A stretch of DNA of 64,000 nt, from the NCBI RefSeq assembly GCF_017573505.1, contig NZ_JAGEOJ010000003.1, positions 599,082 to 663,081 of the forward strand. The letters run 5' to 3'. Source of the stretch: Actinomadura barringtoniae. Lineage in GTDB: Bacteria; Actinomycetota; Actinomycetes; Streptosporangiales; Streptosporangiaceae. The notes under the pieces were generated by a model that made no database searches, had not been told where the DNA came from, and saw only the letters and a program-made list of their open reading frames with translations. Made by a program: the position numbers and the translations under genes. Each line of letters begins with the position of its first letter. Positions within the stretch are counted from its first letter, which is position 1. Below, piece by piece: positions 39,680 through 48,305 of the stretch.

Positions 39680-40534
39680 GTGCCGCACCCCGCGACTGAG
39701 ATGGAAGCGCCCGGCGGCACGGTCACCCCGCACGTACGTCGCCTGCTCGACTTCGCCGAGCCCTCGCCTGAGGACGTCTGCCTCGACGTGGCGCGCGGGT
39801 CGGGGCCGATGCCCGCCGCCCTGAGCCCGCAGGTGCGCCAGGTCACCGCCGTCGACGCGGCGCCGGGCCCGCCCGCCCGGCTGGACGAGCGCGGCCGCGC
39901 GACGACCGTGGAGTTCGGCACCGGCCCGGTCCGGATCGCCGACGACCCGGCCGCCGGGAGCCTGCACCGCGCCGCGGTCCGCCGCGGCAACCCCGACGCC
40001 GTGCCCGCCGCCGCGGCGACGCAGCGCGGCCACGCGCCGGACTCGATCAGGGTCCGCGCCGAGGCGACGGCGCTGCCCTACCAGGACGACACGTTCAGCC
40101 TGGTCACCACCCGCTTCTCGCTCTACAGCCTGGGCGACCCCGGGCGCGTGCTGCGCGAGCTCCTCCGGGTCTGCAAGCCGGGCGGACGGCTGATCATCGC
40201 GGACGTGGTACGTACCAACCTGGCCGGTTCGGACCGCGACTGGATCGAACGGCTCCGCGACCCGGCCCACCCGGGGATCTTCTCGATCGCCGGGCTGACC
40301 GAGCTCATCACCAGCTCGGGCGCGAACGTGCGCCGCCTGGACGTCTTCACGGTGGAACGCCCGGTCGAGCCGTGGCTGGCGGGAGCGGTCTCCCTCAGCG
40401 CCGCCGCGCAGATCCGGCAGGCGCTCACCGACGAGGTCGACGGCGGCCCGAAGACCGGCGCCAAACCCCGCATCATCGGCGGCGAGCTGTGGTTCACCCA
40501 GAACTGGGCCCACGTCGCCGCAGAGCCGATCTAG
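39680..40534 (+). CDS. Methyltransferase-like protein with altered SAM loop
   Basis: A 284-aa protein of methyltransferase type 11 plan. The SAM loop reads VCLDVARGSGPMPAALSP instead of the usual LDxGxGxG, and an insertion rich in Ala/Arg (about 75-125) follows the ribose site. ALPYQDDTFSLVTTRFSLYSL and VLRELLRVCKPGGRLIIADVVRT are normal motifs. Weak loop conservation may mean altered cofactor binding or loss of activity. The GTG at 39680 has GGGAG at good spacing. Its stop is 41 bases from the convergent alcohol dehydrogenase stop. Confidence 0.75.
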   Translation: MPHPATEMEAPGGTVTPHVRRLLDFAEPSPEDVCLDVARGSGPMPAALSPQVRQVTAVDAAPGPPARLDERGRATTVEFGTGPVRIADDPAAGSLHRAAVRRGNPDAVPAAAATQRGHAPDSIRVRAEATALPYQDDTFSLVTTRFSLYSLGDPGRVLRELLRVCKPGGRLIIADVVRTNLAGSDRDWIERLRDPAHPGIFSIAGLTELITSSGANVRRLDVFTVERPVEPWLAGAVSLSAAAQIRQALTDEVDGGPKTGAKPRIIGGELWFTQNWAHVAAEPI

Positions 40535-40575
40535 GCCCGCCCACAGACCGGGCCCAGAGACCGCCCACAGCCCGT

Positions 40576-41571
40576 TTACGGCACCAGCACCGCCGCGCCG
40601 GTGAAGCGATCCGCCTTCAGGTCGGCGAGCGCCCGGTCCGCCTCGTCCAGCCCGTAGTCGTGCGTGGTGACGGCGATGCCCAGCCGCGCCGCCAGCGCCA
40701 GGAACTCCTCGCCGTCCGCCCGCGTGTTCGCGGTGACCGACCGCACCTGCCGCTCCTGGAACAGGTGCCGCTGGTAGTTCAGCTCCGGTACGCCGCTGAG
40801 GTAGATCCCGGCGATCGCCAGCGTCCCGCCCCGGTCGAGCCGTTCCAGAGCCACCGGCACCAGGCCGCCCACGGGCGCGAACATGATGGCCGAGTCGAGC
40901 AGTTCCGGCCCCTCGTCCGCCGAGTCGCCCGCCCACACCGCGCCCAGCGACAGCGCGAGCTCCCGAGCCGCCGCCGAACGGGTGAAGACCGACACCTCCG
41001 CGCCCTCGGCGATCGCGATCTGCGCCGCCAGATGGGCCGAGCCGCCGAACCCCCAGATCCCGAGCCGCCCGCCCGGCGGCAGTTCCGCGCGCCGCAGCGA
41101 CCGGTAGCCGATGATCCCCGCGCACAGCAGCGGCGCCGCCCGCACGTCGTCGATCGCCTCCGGCAGCGCGTAGGCGTAGGCGTCCACGGCCACCGCGTAC
41201 TCGGCGTACCCGCCGTTAGCGTCCCAGCCGGTGTAGAGCGAGTCGGGGCACAGGTTCTCGTTCCCGCGACGGCAGAACGTGCAGGACCCGTCCGTCCACC
41301 GCAGCCACGCCATCCCGACCCGCTGCCCCACCGCGAACCGGCATCCGTCCCCGGCCGCCACGACCTCGCCGACGACCTCGTGCCCCGGCGTCACGCCCGC
41401 CAGATGAACGGGCAGATCGCCCTCGGTCACATGAAGGTCCGTACGGCACACCCCGCACGCCAGCACCCGCAGAAGCAGCTCCCCGGCCCCAGGCTCCGGA
41501 ACGTCCCGCTCGACCAGCTGCAGCGGGCCGCTCTCGACCGGCCCCGGCTTCTCCACACTCCAAGCCCTCAT
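40576..41571 (-). CDS. Zinc-dependent alcohol dehydrogenase
   Basis: A 331-aa MDR dehydrogenase. Catalytic zinc ligands are visible in [11 protein letters not shown] and PGHEVVGEV. The structural zinc loop reads [16 protein letters not shown], with Asp where the first of four Cys usually stands. [24 protein letters not shown] is the NAD(P) site. [17 protein letters not shown] matches the AdhX/AdhA group of aldehyde/alcohol dehydrogenases. GGAGG lies 8 bases before the ATG at 41571. It is in line with, but 32 bases beyond, the SpoIIE-type gene, on the same strand. Confidence 0.9.
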   Translation of the reverse strand: MRAWSVEKPGPVESGPLQLVERDVPEPGAGELLLRVLACGVCRTDLHVTEGDLPVHLAGVTPGHEVVGEVVAAGDGCRFAVGQRVGMAWLRWTDGSCTFCRRGNENLCPDSLYTGWDANGGYAEYAVAVDAYAYALPEAIDDVRAAPLLCAGIIGYRSLRRAELPPGGRLGIWGFGGSAHLAAQIAIAEGAEVSVFTRSAAARELALSLGAVWAGDSADEGPELLDSAIMFAPVGGLVPVALERLDRGGTLAIAGIYLSGVPELNYQRHLFQERQVRSVTANTRADGEEFLALAARLGIAVTTHDYGLDEADRALADLKADRFTGAAVLVP

Positions 41572-41603
41572 CCCACGCACCTCCGATAGACGGCGAGGGG
41601 TTG

Positions 41604-43883
41604 TCAGCGAAGGGGGAGCTCGAACCAGACTGCTTTGCCGTCCGTCGTGGGGCGGGCGCCCCAGCGGGTGGCGAGCTGGTCGACGAGGTAGAGGCCGCGG
41701 CCGCCCTCGTCGGTCTCGCCGGCGCTGCGGATGCGGGGCAGGCGCAGGTCGGAGTCGAAGACCTCGACCCAGATGGCGTCCTCGCCGCGGCGCAGCCGCA
41801 GGCGGAAGTCCTTGGTGGCGGGCTCGCGGCGGCCGAGGTCGGCGCCGAGGTTCCAGTCGTCCTCGTCGAAGGCGTCGTCGAACTCGGCGTTGAACTGGAC
41901 CTGCGGCATGCCGCCCGAGGGGACCAGCTCGCGCTTGGGGGTGGGCGTGGTGGTCGCGTGCAGGACGACGTTGGTGACGACCTCCGACACCAGCAGGCAG
42001 GCCAGCTCGGCCTGCTCGTCGTGCATGCCCCAGGAGACGAACGCGTCGGCGGCCATCCGGCGGGCCTCCGACACCATGATCGGCTCGGCCGGGAAGGTGC
42101 GCTCCTCGACGGCCAGCTCTTCCCCGGCGGTACGGATGACCACGATGGCCACGTCGTCGTCGATGTCGCCCTGGACGGCCTCGTAGGCCGCGTTGGCGAT
42201 CGTCTCGACGTCGCGGCGGGCCACCTCGGCGACCGCCGCCCGGACCATCTCGCGGGCCTCTTCGCGGCTGTAGTAGTCGCCGTCGTCCTTGGGCCGCCGG
42301 TCGATCAGGCCGTCGGTGTAGAGCACCAGCGTCGCGCCGGGCTTCAGCTCGGTCGTCTCCTCGTTGTAGAGGATCTCGCCGCCCATGCCGGGCGCGCGGA
42401 CGCCGAGCATGGCGCCCTCGCTCTCGAACGGCAGCTCGCTGACCTCGCCGTCGAAGATCAGCAGCGGCGGGTCGTGACCGGCGTTGGCGAACTCCAGGAC
42501 GCGCGACCAGGCGTCGTAGACGAAGTAGGTGCACGACACCAGCGGCGGGCGGACCTCGTCGTTGTAGGGGGCCCAGCCCGAGCGCTGCCGCTCCGGCCGG
42601 GTCATCGTGCGCACCCACTCGTCGAGCTTGCGCAGGATGTCGGCGGGCGGCTTGTCATCTTGGGCGAACGCGCGCAGGGCGGCGCGCAGCTGGCCCATCA
42701 CGGCGGCGGCGCGGGCGCCGCGGCCCTCGACGTCGCCGATGACCAGCCCGACGCGGCCCGCCGACAGCGGGATGACGTCGTACCAGTCGCCGCCGACCTG
42801 GGTCTGGATGCCGTGGCCGTGGCCCTCCAGCGGTCGGGCGGGCTCGTACCGCCAGGCGATCTGCAGGCCGTCCAGCCGGGGCGGGCGCTCGCCGGGAAGC
42901 AGGTTTTTCTGGAACGCGAGGGCGGTCTCGCGTTCCTCCTCGAAGAGCAGGGCGTTGTCGACCGCGATCGCCACCCGGCTCGCGATCGCGCCGAGCAGGT
43001 CGCGGTCGAAGCCGTCATAGTGCGGGTCGGGACGCTTGCTGAGGTTGGACAGCGCCACGCTCATCACGCCGAGCAGCTCGCCGCGCACGACCAGCGGCGC
43101 GGAGATCACCGAGGTGATGCCCATCTCGTCGCCGAGGCGCTTGCTGGACTCGTTCGGCGCGTTGAAGCGGTGCTGGACCATGTCCTCGACCAGCACGGCG
43201 TCGCGGCGGCTCATCGCCTTGGCGCTGAAGTGCCCGGGCGGGTAGGTGACCGTCTCGCCGACGTCGGCCCAGGTGCCGGGCGGCGGCTCCCAGTTGGCCG
43301 CGTGCCGCGACACCTTGCGGACCAGCCGGCCGTACGAGGCGTTCTGGCGGTCGCCGCCGAACAGGTCGATGAAGCAGTGGTCGGCGAACTGCGGCACCAG
43401 GATGTCGGCGACGCGGCGGAGCGTGTTCTCCAGCTCCAGCGATCCGGCGAGCCGTTCGCCGATGCGCTCCAGCAGGCCATAGCGGTCGTTCTCGCGCTGG
43501 TTGCTGCGCAGCGCCTCGCGGGCGAAGATCACGATGCCGTCGACGGCGCCGGACGGGTGGCGCAGCGGCACGGCGTGCGCGCGCGTGTAGACGGTCGTCC
43601 CGTCGGCGCGCAGGTTGGAGAACGTGCCCTCCCACACACCGCCCTTGAGGACGTGTTTGGCCAGCTCGGTGGCCTGGTCGTGGTCCTCTTCGGCGATGCC
43701 CAGCGACAGCACCGAATGGCCGATGATCTCGTCGCCGCCGAAGCCGAACAGCTGCCGCGCGAACGCGTTGCCGTAGATGACGTTGCTGAAGCGGTCGCAG
43801 ACGATGACCGCCATCTCCATCTGGGCGAGGACGGTCTCAGGCGGCAGGTGCGCCTCGAAAGGCGACTCCCCCCAGCGCTTCAT
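41604..43883 (-). CDS. PAS-GAF-SpoIIE phosphatase with C-terminal ATPase domain
   Basis: A 759-aa signalling protein. A PAS sensor (about 15-125: [24 protein letters not shown]) and a GAF domain (about 150-330: [19 protein letters not shown]) lead to a PP2C/SpoIIE serine phosphatase (about 345-580) with metal-binding GGDWYDV, GDVEGRG and YTDGLID. A HATPase anti-sigma-like domain closes the protein ([24 protein letters not shown]). Such proteins dephosphorylate anti-anti-sigma factors, while the ATPase domain can bind or phosphorylate them, controlling SigB/SigF-like sigma factors in stress or development. No partner genes lie in the window. Confidence 0.92.
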   Translation of the reverse strand: MKRWGESPFEAHLPPETVLAQMEMAVIVCDRFSNVIYGNAFARQLFGFGGDEIIGHSVLSLGIAEEDHDQATELAKHVLKGGVWEGTFSNLRADGTTVYTRAHAVPLRHPSGAVDGIVIFAREALRSNQRENDRYGLLERIGERLAGSLELENTLRRVADILVPQFADHCFIDLFGGDRQNASYGRLVRKVSRHAANWEPPPGTWADVGETVTYPPGHFSAKAMSRRDAVLVEDMVQHRFNAPNESSKRLGDEMGITSVISAPLVVRGELLGVMSVALSNLSKRPDPHYDGFDRDLLGAIASRVAIAVDNALLFEEERETALAFQKNLLPGERPPRLDGLQIAWRYEPARPLEGHGHGIQTQVGGDWYDVIPLSAGRVGLVIGDVEGRGARAAAVMGQLRAALRAFAQDDKPPADILRKLDEWVRTMTRPERQRSGWAPYNDEVRPPLVSCTYFVYDAWSRVLEFANAGHDPPLLIFDGEVSELPFESEGAMLGVRAPGMGGEILYNEETTELKPGATLVLYTDGLIDRRPKDDGDYYSREEAREMVRAAVAEVARRDVETIANAAYEAVQGDIDDDVAIVVIRTAGEELAVEERTFPAEPIMVSEARRMAADAFVSWGMHDEQAELACLLVSEVVTNVVLHATTTPTPKRELVPSGGMPQVQFNAEFDDAFDEDDWNLGADLGRREPATKDFRLRLRRGEDAIWVEVFDSDLRLPRIRSAGETDEGGRGLYLVDQLATRWGARPTTDGKAVWFELPLR

Positions 43884-44003
43884 ATCCCCGCCTGTCTGCC
43901 GAACACGTCCCTCGTATTGAACGACGAACTTGCCATGGGGATACGCGAGAACGCCAGGTTGGTAAGGAGATCTTCGGTATAGACCCCGTAGACCACCGCG
44001 AGA

Positions 44004-44705
44004 TTATCGGCGGCTGACGAAGACGTGCTCGGCGATGTCGCGCGGCAGCTCGGTGTCCGGACCGTCCACCTCGTCGTCACACGTCACCCGCACACCGTCG
44101 TCCGTCGCCCGGAGCGTTACCTCGCGTCCCGGTTGTATCCCGATTTGCTTGAGTTTAAGCATCAGGTCGCTGTCGCTCTGCACCTGCTCGCTGATCCGGC
44201 GCACGACGGCCGCGGCGCCGCCCGGCGTCGCCACGTCCGACATGACCGCGACCGGGGCGCTCTCGCCGTCGTCGGCGTGCCCGCCGAGCTCGTCCAGGCC
44301 GGGGATGGGGTTGCCGTGCGGGCAGGCGGTCGGGTTGTCCAGCAGCGCGACCAGGCGCCGCTCGACCTCCTCGGACATGACGTGCTCCCAGCGGCACGCC
44401 TCGATGTGGACGTCCTCCCAGGGCAGTCCGATGACGTTGACCAGAAGGCACTCGGCGAGGCGGTGCTTGCGCATGACCGAGACGGCCAGGCTGCGCCCGG
44501 CGTCGGTCAGCTCCAGGTGCCGGTCCCCCTCGACCCGCAGCAGCCCGTCGCGCTCCATGCGAGCCACCGTCTGGCTCACCGTCGGGCCGCTCTGGGAGAG
44601 GCGCTCGGCGATGCGCGCGCGCAGCGGGACGATGCCCTCCTCTTCGAGCTCGAACACCGTACGGAGATACATCTCCGTGGTATCGATCAGGCCGTGTGAG
44701 GTCAC
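44004..44705 (-). CDS. DtxR/IdeR-family metal-dependent repressor
   Basis: A 233-aa regulator. The winged helix-turn-helix (TEMYLRTVFELEEEGIVPLRARIAERLSQSGPTVSQTVARMERDGLL, about 10-56) precedes the dimer domain with metal ligands in KHRLAECLLVNVIGL, EACRWEHVMSEEVE and CPHGNPIPG. A C-terminal SH3-like domain (about 155-230) follows. The Cys in EACRWEH fits iron-sensing IdeR/DtxR rather than manganese MntR. It would repress siderophore and iron-uptake genes when ferrous iron is plentiful; the MFS gene after it, similar to siderophore exporters, could be linked. GGAGGGAG supports the GTG at 44705. Confidence 0.93.
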   Translation of the reverse strand: MTSHGLIDTTEMYLRTVFELEEEGIVPLRARIAERLSQSGPTVSQTVARMERDGLLRVEGDRHLELTDAGRSLAVSVMRKHRLAECLLVNVIGLPWEDVHIEACRWEHVMSEEVERRLVALLDNPTACPHGNPIPGLDELGGHADDGESAPVAVMSDVATPGGAAAVVRRISEQVQSDSDLMLKLKQIGIQPGREVTLRATDDGVRVTCDDEVDGPDTELPRDIAEHVFVSRR

Positions 44706-44902
44706 AGCTCCCTCCAGTCTTGTGGCCTCGAGTCTACTTGGTCACACCGCTCAGGGGCGGTGCCTGCACATATCCCTCTCGTGGCAGGTAGGGAAGAACG
44801 CGCCAAGGTCGCCAAATCTTCCCACAGCCGGGGCCCCGAACCGAAAATGTGAGCGAAGGGCCCGCGGAGATCACCCGAAGGTGCGCCGAGATCGGCCGGT
44901 GA

Positions 44903-46240
44903 TCAGCCGGCGGTGGGGACCGGGCCCTCGGCGGTACGGGTGTCGTACCGCAGGAGCGCCGGTACGGCCAGGGCGACGATCACCACGAGAACGGCGCAGG
45001 CCAGGCCGCCGCCGACCCAGGACGCGGTCGCCCCGGCGGCCGAGGCGGTGATCCCGGCGCGCATGTCGCCGAGGCGGGGGCCGCCCGCCACGACCACGGT
45101 GAAAACGCCCTGGAGGCGGCCGCGCATCTCGTCCGGGGCGTACGTCTGGAGCATCGTCTGCCGGAAGACGGCCGAGACCAGGTCGGCCGCCCCGCCGACG
45201 GCGAGCAGCAGCACGGCCAGCCACAGCTGGTGGGTCAGCCCGGCGGCGACGACGGCCAGCCCCCACACCACGATGGCGGCGACGAGCGCCACGCCCTGGC
45301 GGTGGATGCGGCCGATCCAGCCGGACGACAGGCCGCCGAGCACGGCCCCGATCGCGATCGCGGCGAACAGCCAGCCGACCGCGCCCTCGCCGCCGAAGCG
45401 GGTCTCGGCCAGCTCGGGGAACAGGGCGCGCGGCATCGCCACGCCCATCGCGATGATGTCGACCACGAACGACATGAGCAGCACGGGCTGGGTCGCCAGG
45501 TAGCGGAAGCCCTCGAAGACCGAGCGGAGCCCGGGCGCGCCGGTCACGTCGCCGAGCGGCGGGATGCCGGGGAGCCGCATCGCCGCGTACAGGCCGACGG
45601 TGAACAGCACGGCGTCCAGCCCGTAGGCCGCCGCGTAGTTGAACTGGGCCAGGATCACCCCGGCGAACAGCGGCCCGGCGAGCATGCCGACCTGGCTGGC
45701 GGTGAAGTTGAGCGTGTTGGCCGCCGGTACGAGGGACTTGTCCAGCAGCCGGGGAATGATCGCGCTGCGGGTGGGCGAGGAGATCGCGAAGCCGACGGAC
45801 TGCACGGCCACCACGGTCATGATCAGCCCGAGGCTGTCCAGCCCGGCCAGCGCCTGGATCAGCAGCAGGAGCGTGGACGCCCAGGTGACGCAGGACGACA
45901 CCAGCAGCAGCCGGCGCCGGTCCATGTGGTCGGCGACCGCGCCGCCCCAGAGCCCGAAGACGATCAGCGGCACGAGGTTGACCAGGCCGAGCGCGCCCAC
46001 CCAGGCCGACGACTTGGTCATGTCGTACACCTGGACGGGCACCGCGACGGCGGTGACCTGGAAGCCGATGAACGACACGCCCTGGCCGAGCCAGAGCCGC
46101 CGGAACGGTCCATGGCGCAGCGGACGGGTGTCGATCGCGATCCGCTTCATGCGCCCGGGTTCTTCCGGCTCGGCTTCTTGGTCGCTGGATTCGGTCAGGT
46201 TGTGCACGGGGGGCTCGCTACTCGTTCGCGGGGGGATCAC
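44903..46240 (-). CDS. MFS transporter (EntS/MFS_3 type)
   Basis: A 445-aa 12-segment major facilitator protein. LWLGQGVSFIGFQVTAVAVPVQVYDMT, GAVADHMDRRRLLL (motif A) and FAISSPTRSAIIPRLLDKSLVPAANTLN are typical of the MFS_3 group, which includes the enterobactin exporter EntS and macrolide pumps. The substrate is unknown; nearness to the DtxR-type gene hints at siderophore efflux. The first start is a GTG at 46240; an in-frame ATG at 46150 (MKRIAIDTRPLRHG) begins right before the conserved part and is a fair alternative. Confidence 0.88.
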   Translation of the reverse strand: MIPPRTSSEPPVHNLTESSDQEAEPEEPGRMKRIAIDTRPLRHGPFRRLWLGQGVSFIGFQVTAVAVPVQVYDMTKSSAWVGALGLVNLVPLIVFGLWGGAVADHMDRRRLLLVSSCVTWASTLLLLIQALAGLDSLGLIMTVVAVQSVGFAISSPTRSAIIPRLLDKSLVPAANTLNFTASQVGMLAGPLFAGVILAQFNYAAAYGLDAVLFTVGLYAAMRLPGIPPLGDVTGAPGLRSVFEGFRYLATQPVLLMSFVVDIIAMGVAMPRALFPELAETRFGGEGAVGWLFAAIAIGAVLGGLSSGWIGRIHRQGVALVAAIVVWGLAVVAAGLTHQLWLAVLLLAVGGAADLVSAVFRQTMLQTYAPDEMRGRLQGVFTVVVAGGPRLGDMRAGITASAAGATASWVGGGLACAVLVVIVALAVPALLRYDTRTAEGPVPTAG

Positions 46241-46310
46241 CGGCGGTCTTTAGCAAGGTTAAGCATCTGACCGCACAGGTCCAATTCCGGTGATGGAAAT
46301 GTCCCCTAGA

Positions 46311-46988
46311 TCACGGAGCGAGGCGCTCCCGCGTCCAGCCTCCAACCTCGGCCGTGCGCCGGTAGCGGAGCCGGTCGTGCAGCCGGTCGCGTCGCCCCTG
46401 CCAGAACTCGATCGTCTCGGGGACCACCCGGTAGCCGCCCCAGAAGTCCGGCAGCGGGACCTCTCCCTCGGCGGCACCCTCGTCCGGGTCGGGCCAGCGT
46501 TCGGCCAGCTCGACGAACCGGGACTCCAGCACCTCCCGGCCACTGATCACCGAGGACTGGTGACTGGCCCAGGCCCCCAGCTGCGAGCCGTGCGGCCGCG
46601 TACGGAAGTAGGCCTCCGACTCCTCCCGCGACAGCTCCTCCACCGGACCGGTCACCCGGACCTGCCGGTACATCGCGTGCCAGGGGAAGACCAGGGCCGC
46701 GCGCGGGTTCTCGGCCAGGTCGCGGCCCTTGGCCGAGGCCCGGTTGGTGAAGAAGCGGAACCCGTCCGCGCCGAAGCCCTTCAGCAGCACCGTCCGGGCG
46801 CTCGGCATCCCGTCCGCGGAGGCGGTCGCGAGGATCATCGCGTTCGGCTCGGGCAGGCGCGCCGCCGCGACCTCGGCGAACCACAGCTCGAACAGGGCGA
46901 ACGGCTCGGCGGGCACGGCCGGTTCGGCCAGCTCACCGTCCTCGTAGGATCTCCGGAGCCGTGCGGGGTCGGGCGTCGCGTTGTCCAC
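46311..46988 (-). CDS. pdxH: Pyridoxamine 5'-phosphate oxidase
   Basis: A 225-aa FMN enzyme that oxidises pyridoxine or pyridoxamine 5'-phosphate to pyridoxal 5'-phosphate. The N-terminal ARLRRSYEDGELAE, PEPNAMILATASADGMPSARTVLLKGFGADGFRFFTN, and the C-terminal dimer signature FWGGYRVVPETIEFWQGRRDRLHDR are diagnostic. GGGAGG supports the GTG at 46988 (VDNATPDPARLRR). It is divergent from citrate synthase, a pairing seen in other actinomycetes. The product PLP is the cofactor of SerC, coded 5 kb away. Confidence 0.95.
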   Translation of the reverse strand: MDNATPDPARLRRSYEDGELAEPAVPAEPFALFELWFAEVAAARLPEPNAMILATASADGMPSARTVLLKGFGADGFRFFTNRASAKGRDLAENPRAALVFPWHAMYRQVRVTGPVEELSREESEAYFRTRPHGSQLGAWASHQSSVISGREVLESRFVELAERWPDPDEGAAEGEVPLPDFWGGYRVVPETIEFWQGRRDRLHDRLRYRRTAEVGGWTRERLAP

Positions 46989-47112
46989 AGCGTCTGAGCC
47001 TCCCACCTGGGCATTGTGCAAGTCACAGGGGCCTGGGTACTCACCAGTAAGACGGACAGGGTTCAATGGCACGGCACCGCCTTATCACTATGGGGACGAA
47101 AGGCAGGACGAA

Positions 47113-48225
47113 ATGTCCGACTTCAAACCCGGTCTCGAGGGGGTCGTCGCCTTCGAGACCGAGATCGCCGAACCGGACAAGGAGGGCGGCGCCCTCCGCT
47201 ACCGGGGCGTCGACATCGAGGAACTCGTCGGCCGCGTCTCCTTCGGCGACGCCTGGGGCCTGCTGGTCGATGACAGCTTCGACCCCGGCCTCGCCCCGGC
47301 CGAGCCGCACGTCCTGCCGGTGAACTCCGGCGACGTCCGGGTCGACGTGCAGAGCGCGCTCCCGATCCTCGCCCCGGCGTACGGGATGCGCCCGCTGCTG
47401 GACATCTCCGACGAGGAGGCGCGCGCCAACCTCGCCCAGGTGTCGGTCACCGCGCTGTCGTTCGCGGCGCAGTCCGCGCGCGGCGTGGCGGTACCGATGG
47501 TCCCGCAGACCCGCATCAACGAGGGCAGGACCATTACCGAGCGGTTCATGATCCGCTGGCGCGGTGAGCCTGACCCGAAGCACGTTCAGGCCATCGACGC
47601 GTACTGGGTCTCGGCCGCCGAGCACGGCCTGAACGCCTCCACCTTCACCGCCCGCGTCATCGCCTCCACCGGCGCGGACGTGGCGGCCAGCATCTCCGGT
47701 GCGATCGGCGCCATGTCCGGGCCGCTGCACGGCGGCGCGCCCGCGCGCGTGCTGCCGATGATCGAGAAGGTCGAGCAGATCGGCGACGCCCGCAAGGTCG
47801 TCACCGGGATCCTGGACTCGGGCGAGCGGCTGATGGGCTTCGGCCACCGCGTCTACCGCGCCGAGGACCCGCGCGCCCGCGTGCTGCGCCGCACCGCCAA
47901 GGAGCTCGGCGCCGCCCGCTACGACGCTGCGAAGGCCCTGGAGGACGCCGCCCTCGCCGAGCTGCGTGAGCGCCGCCCGGACCGCCCGATCGAGACCAAC
48001 GTGGAGTTCTGGGCCGCGGTCATCCTGGACTTCGCCGAGGTCCCGACCGCGATGATGCCCGCGATGTTCACCTGCGGCCGTACGGCCGGGTGGGCCGCGC
48101 ACATCCTGGAGCAGAAGCGCACCGGCCGTCTCGTCCGGCCGAGCGCCAAGTACGTCGGACCCGGCACGCGTTCCATCGACGACGTCGCCGGAGCAGCGGA
48201 GGCCCTCAAGCGCAACGCCGGCTGA
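47113..48225 (+). CDS. citA: Citrate synthase (second, CitA-type)
   Basis: A 370-aa citrate synthase condensing oxaloacetate and acetyl-CoA. Catalytic residues are visible in AAEHGLNASTFTARVIAST (His), GPLHGGAPARVLPMI (His) and FAEVPTAMMPAMFTCGRTAGW (Asp in related enzymes is shifted); GFGHRVYRAEDPRARVLRRTA is the CoA/oxaloacetate loop. The length and weak N-terminus fit the shorter actinomycete 'citrate synthase 2' rather than the main GltA of ~430 aa. The ATG at 47113 follows AGGCAGGACGAA. A strong terminator ends the gene. Confidence 0.9.
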   Translation: MSDFKPGLEGVVAFETEIAEPDKEGGALRYRGVDIEELVGRVSFGDAWGLLVDDSFDPGLAPAEPHVLPVNSGDVRVDVQSALPILAPAYGMRPLLDISDEEARANLAQVSVTALSFAAQSARGVAVPMVPQTRINEGRTITERFMIRWRGEPDPKHVQAIDAYWVSAAEHGLNASTFTARVIASTGADVAASISGAIGAMSGPLHGGAPARVLPMIEKVEQIGDARKVVTGILDSGERLMGFGHRVYRAEDPRARVLRRTAKELGAARYDAAKALEDAALAELRERRPDRPIETNVEFWAAVILDFAEVPTAMMPAMFTCGRTAGWAAHILEQKRTGRLVRPSAKYVGPGTRSIDDVAGAAEALKRNAG

Positions 48226-48256
48226 CCGGCGCGCCACCCCCCGCTCGATGCGCTCG

Positions 48257-48286
48257 AGGCCCCCGGCGAACCGCCGGGGGCCTTTT
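48257..48286 (+). terminator. Rho-independent terminator of citrate synthase
   Basis: A 12-bp stem AGGCCCCCGGCG / CGCCGGGGGCCT with loop AAC, followed by TTTT. It lies between convergent stops and may serve both strands. Confidence 0.92.
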
Positions 48287-48305
48287 GCCGTCCCGGGCCC
48301 TCTGG

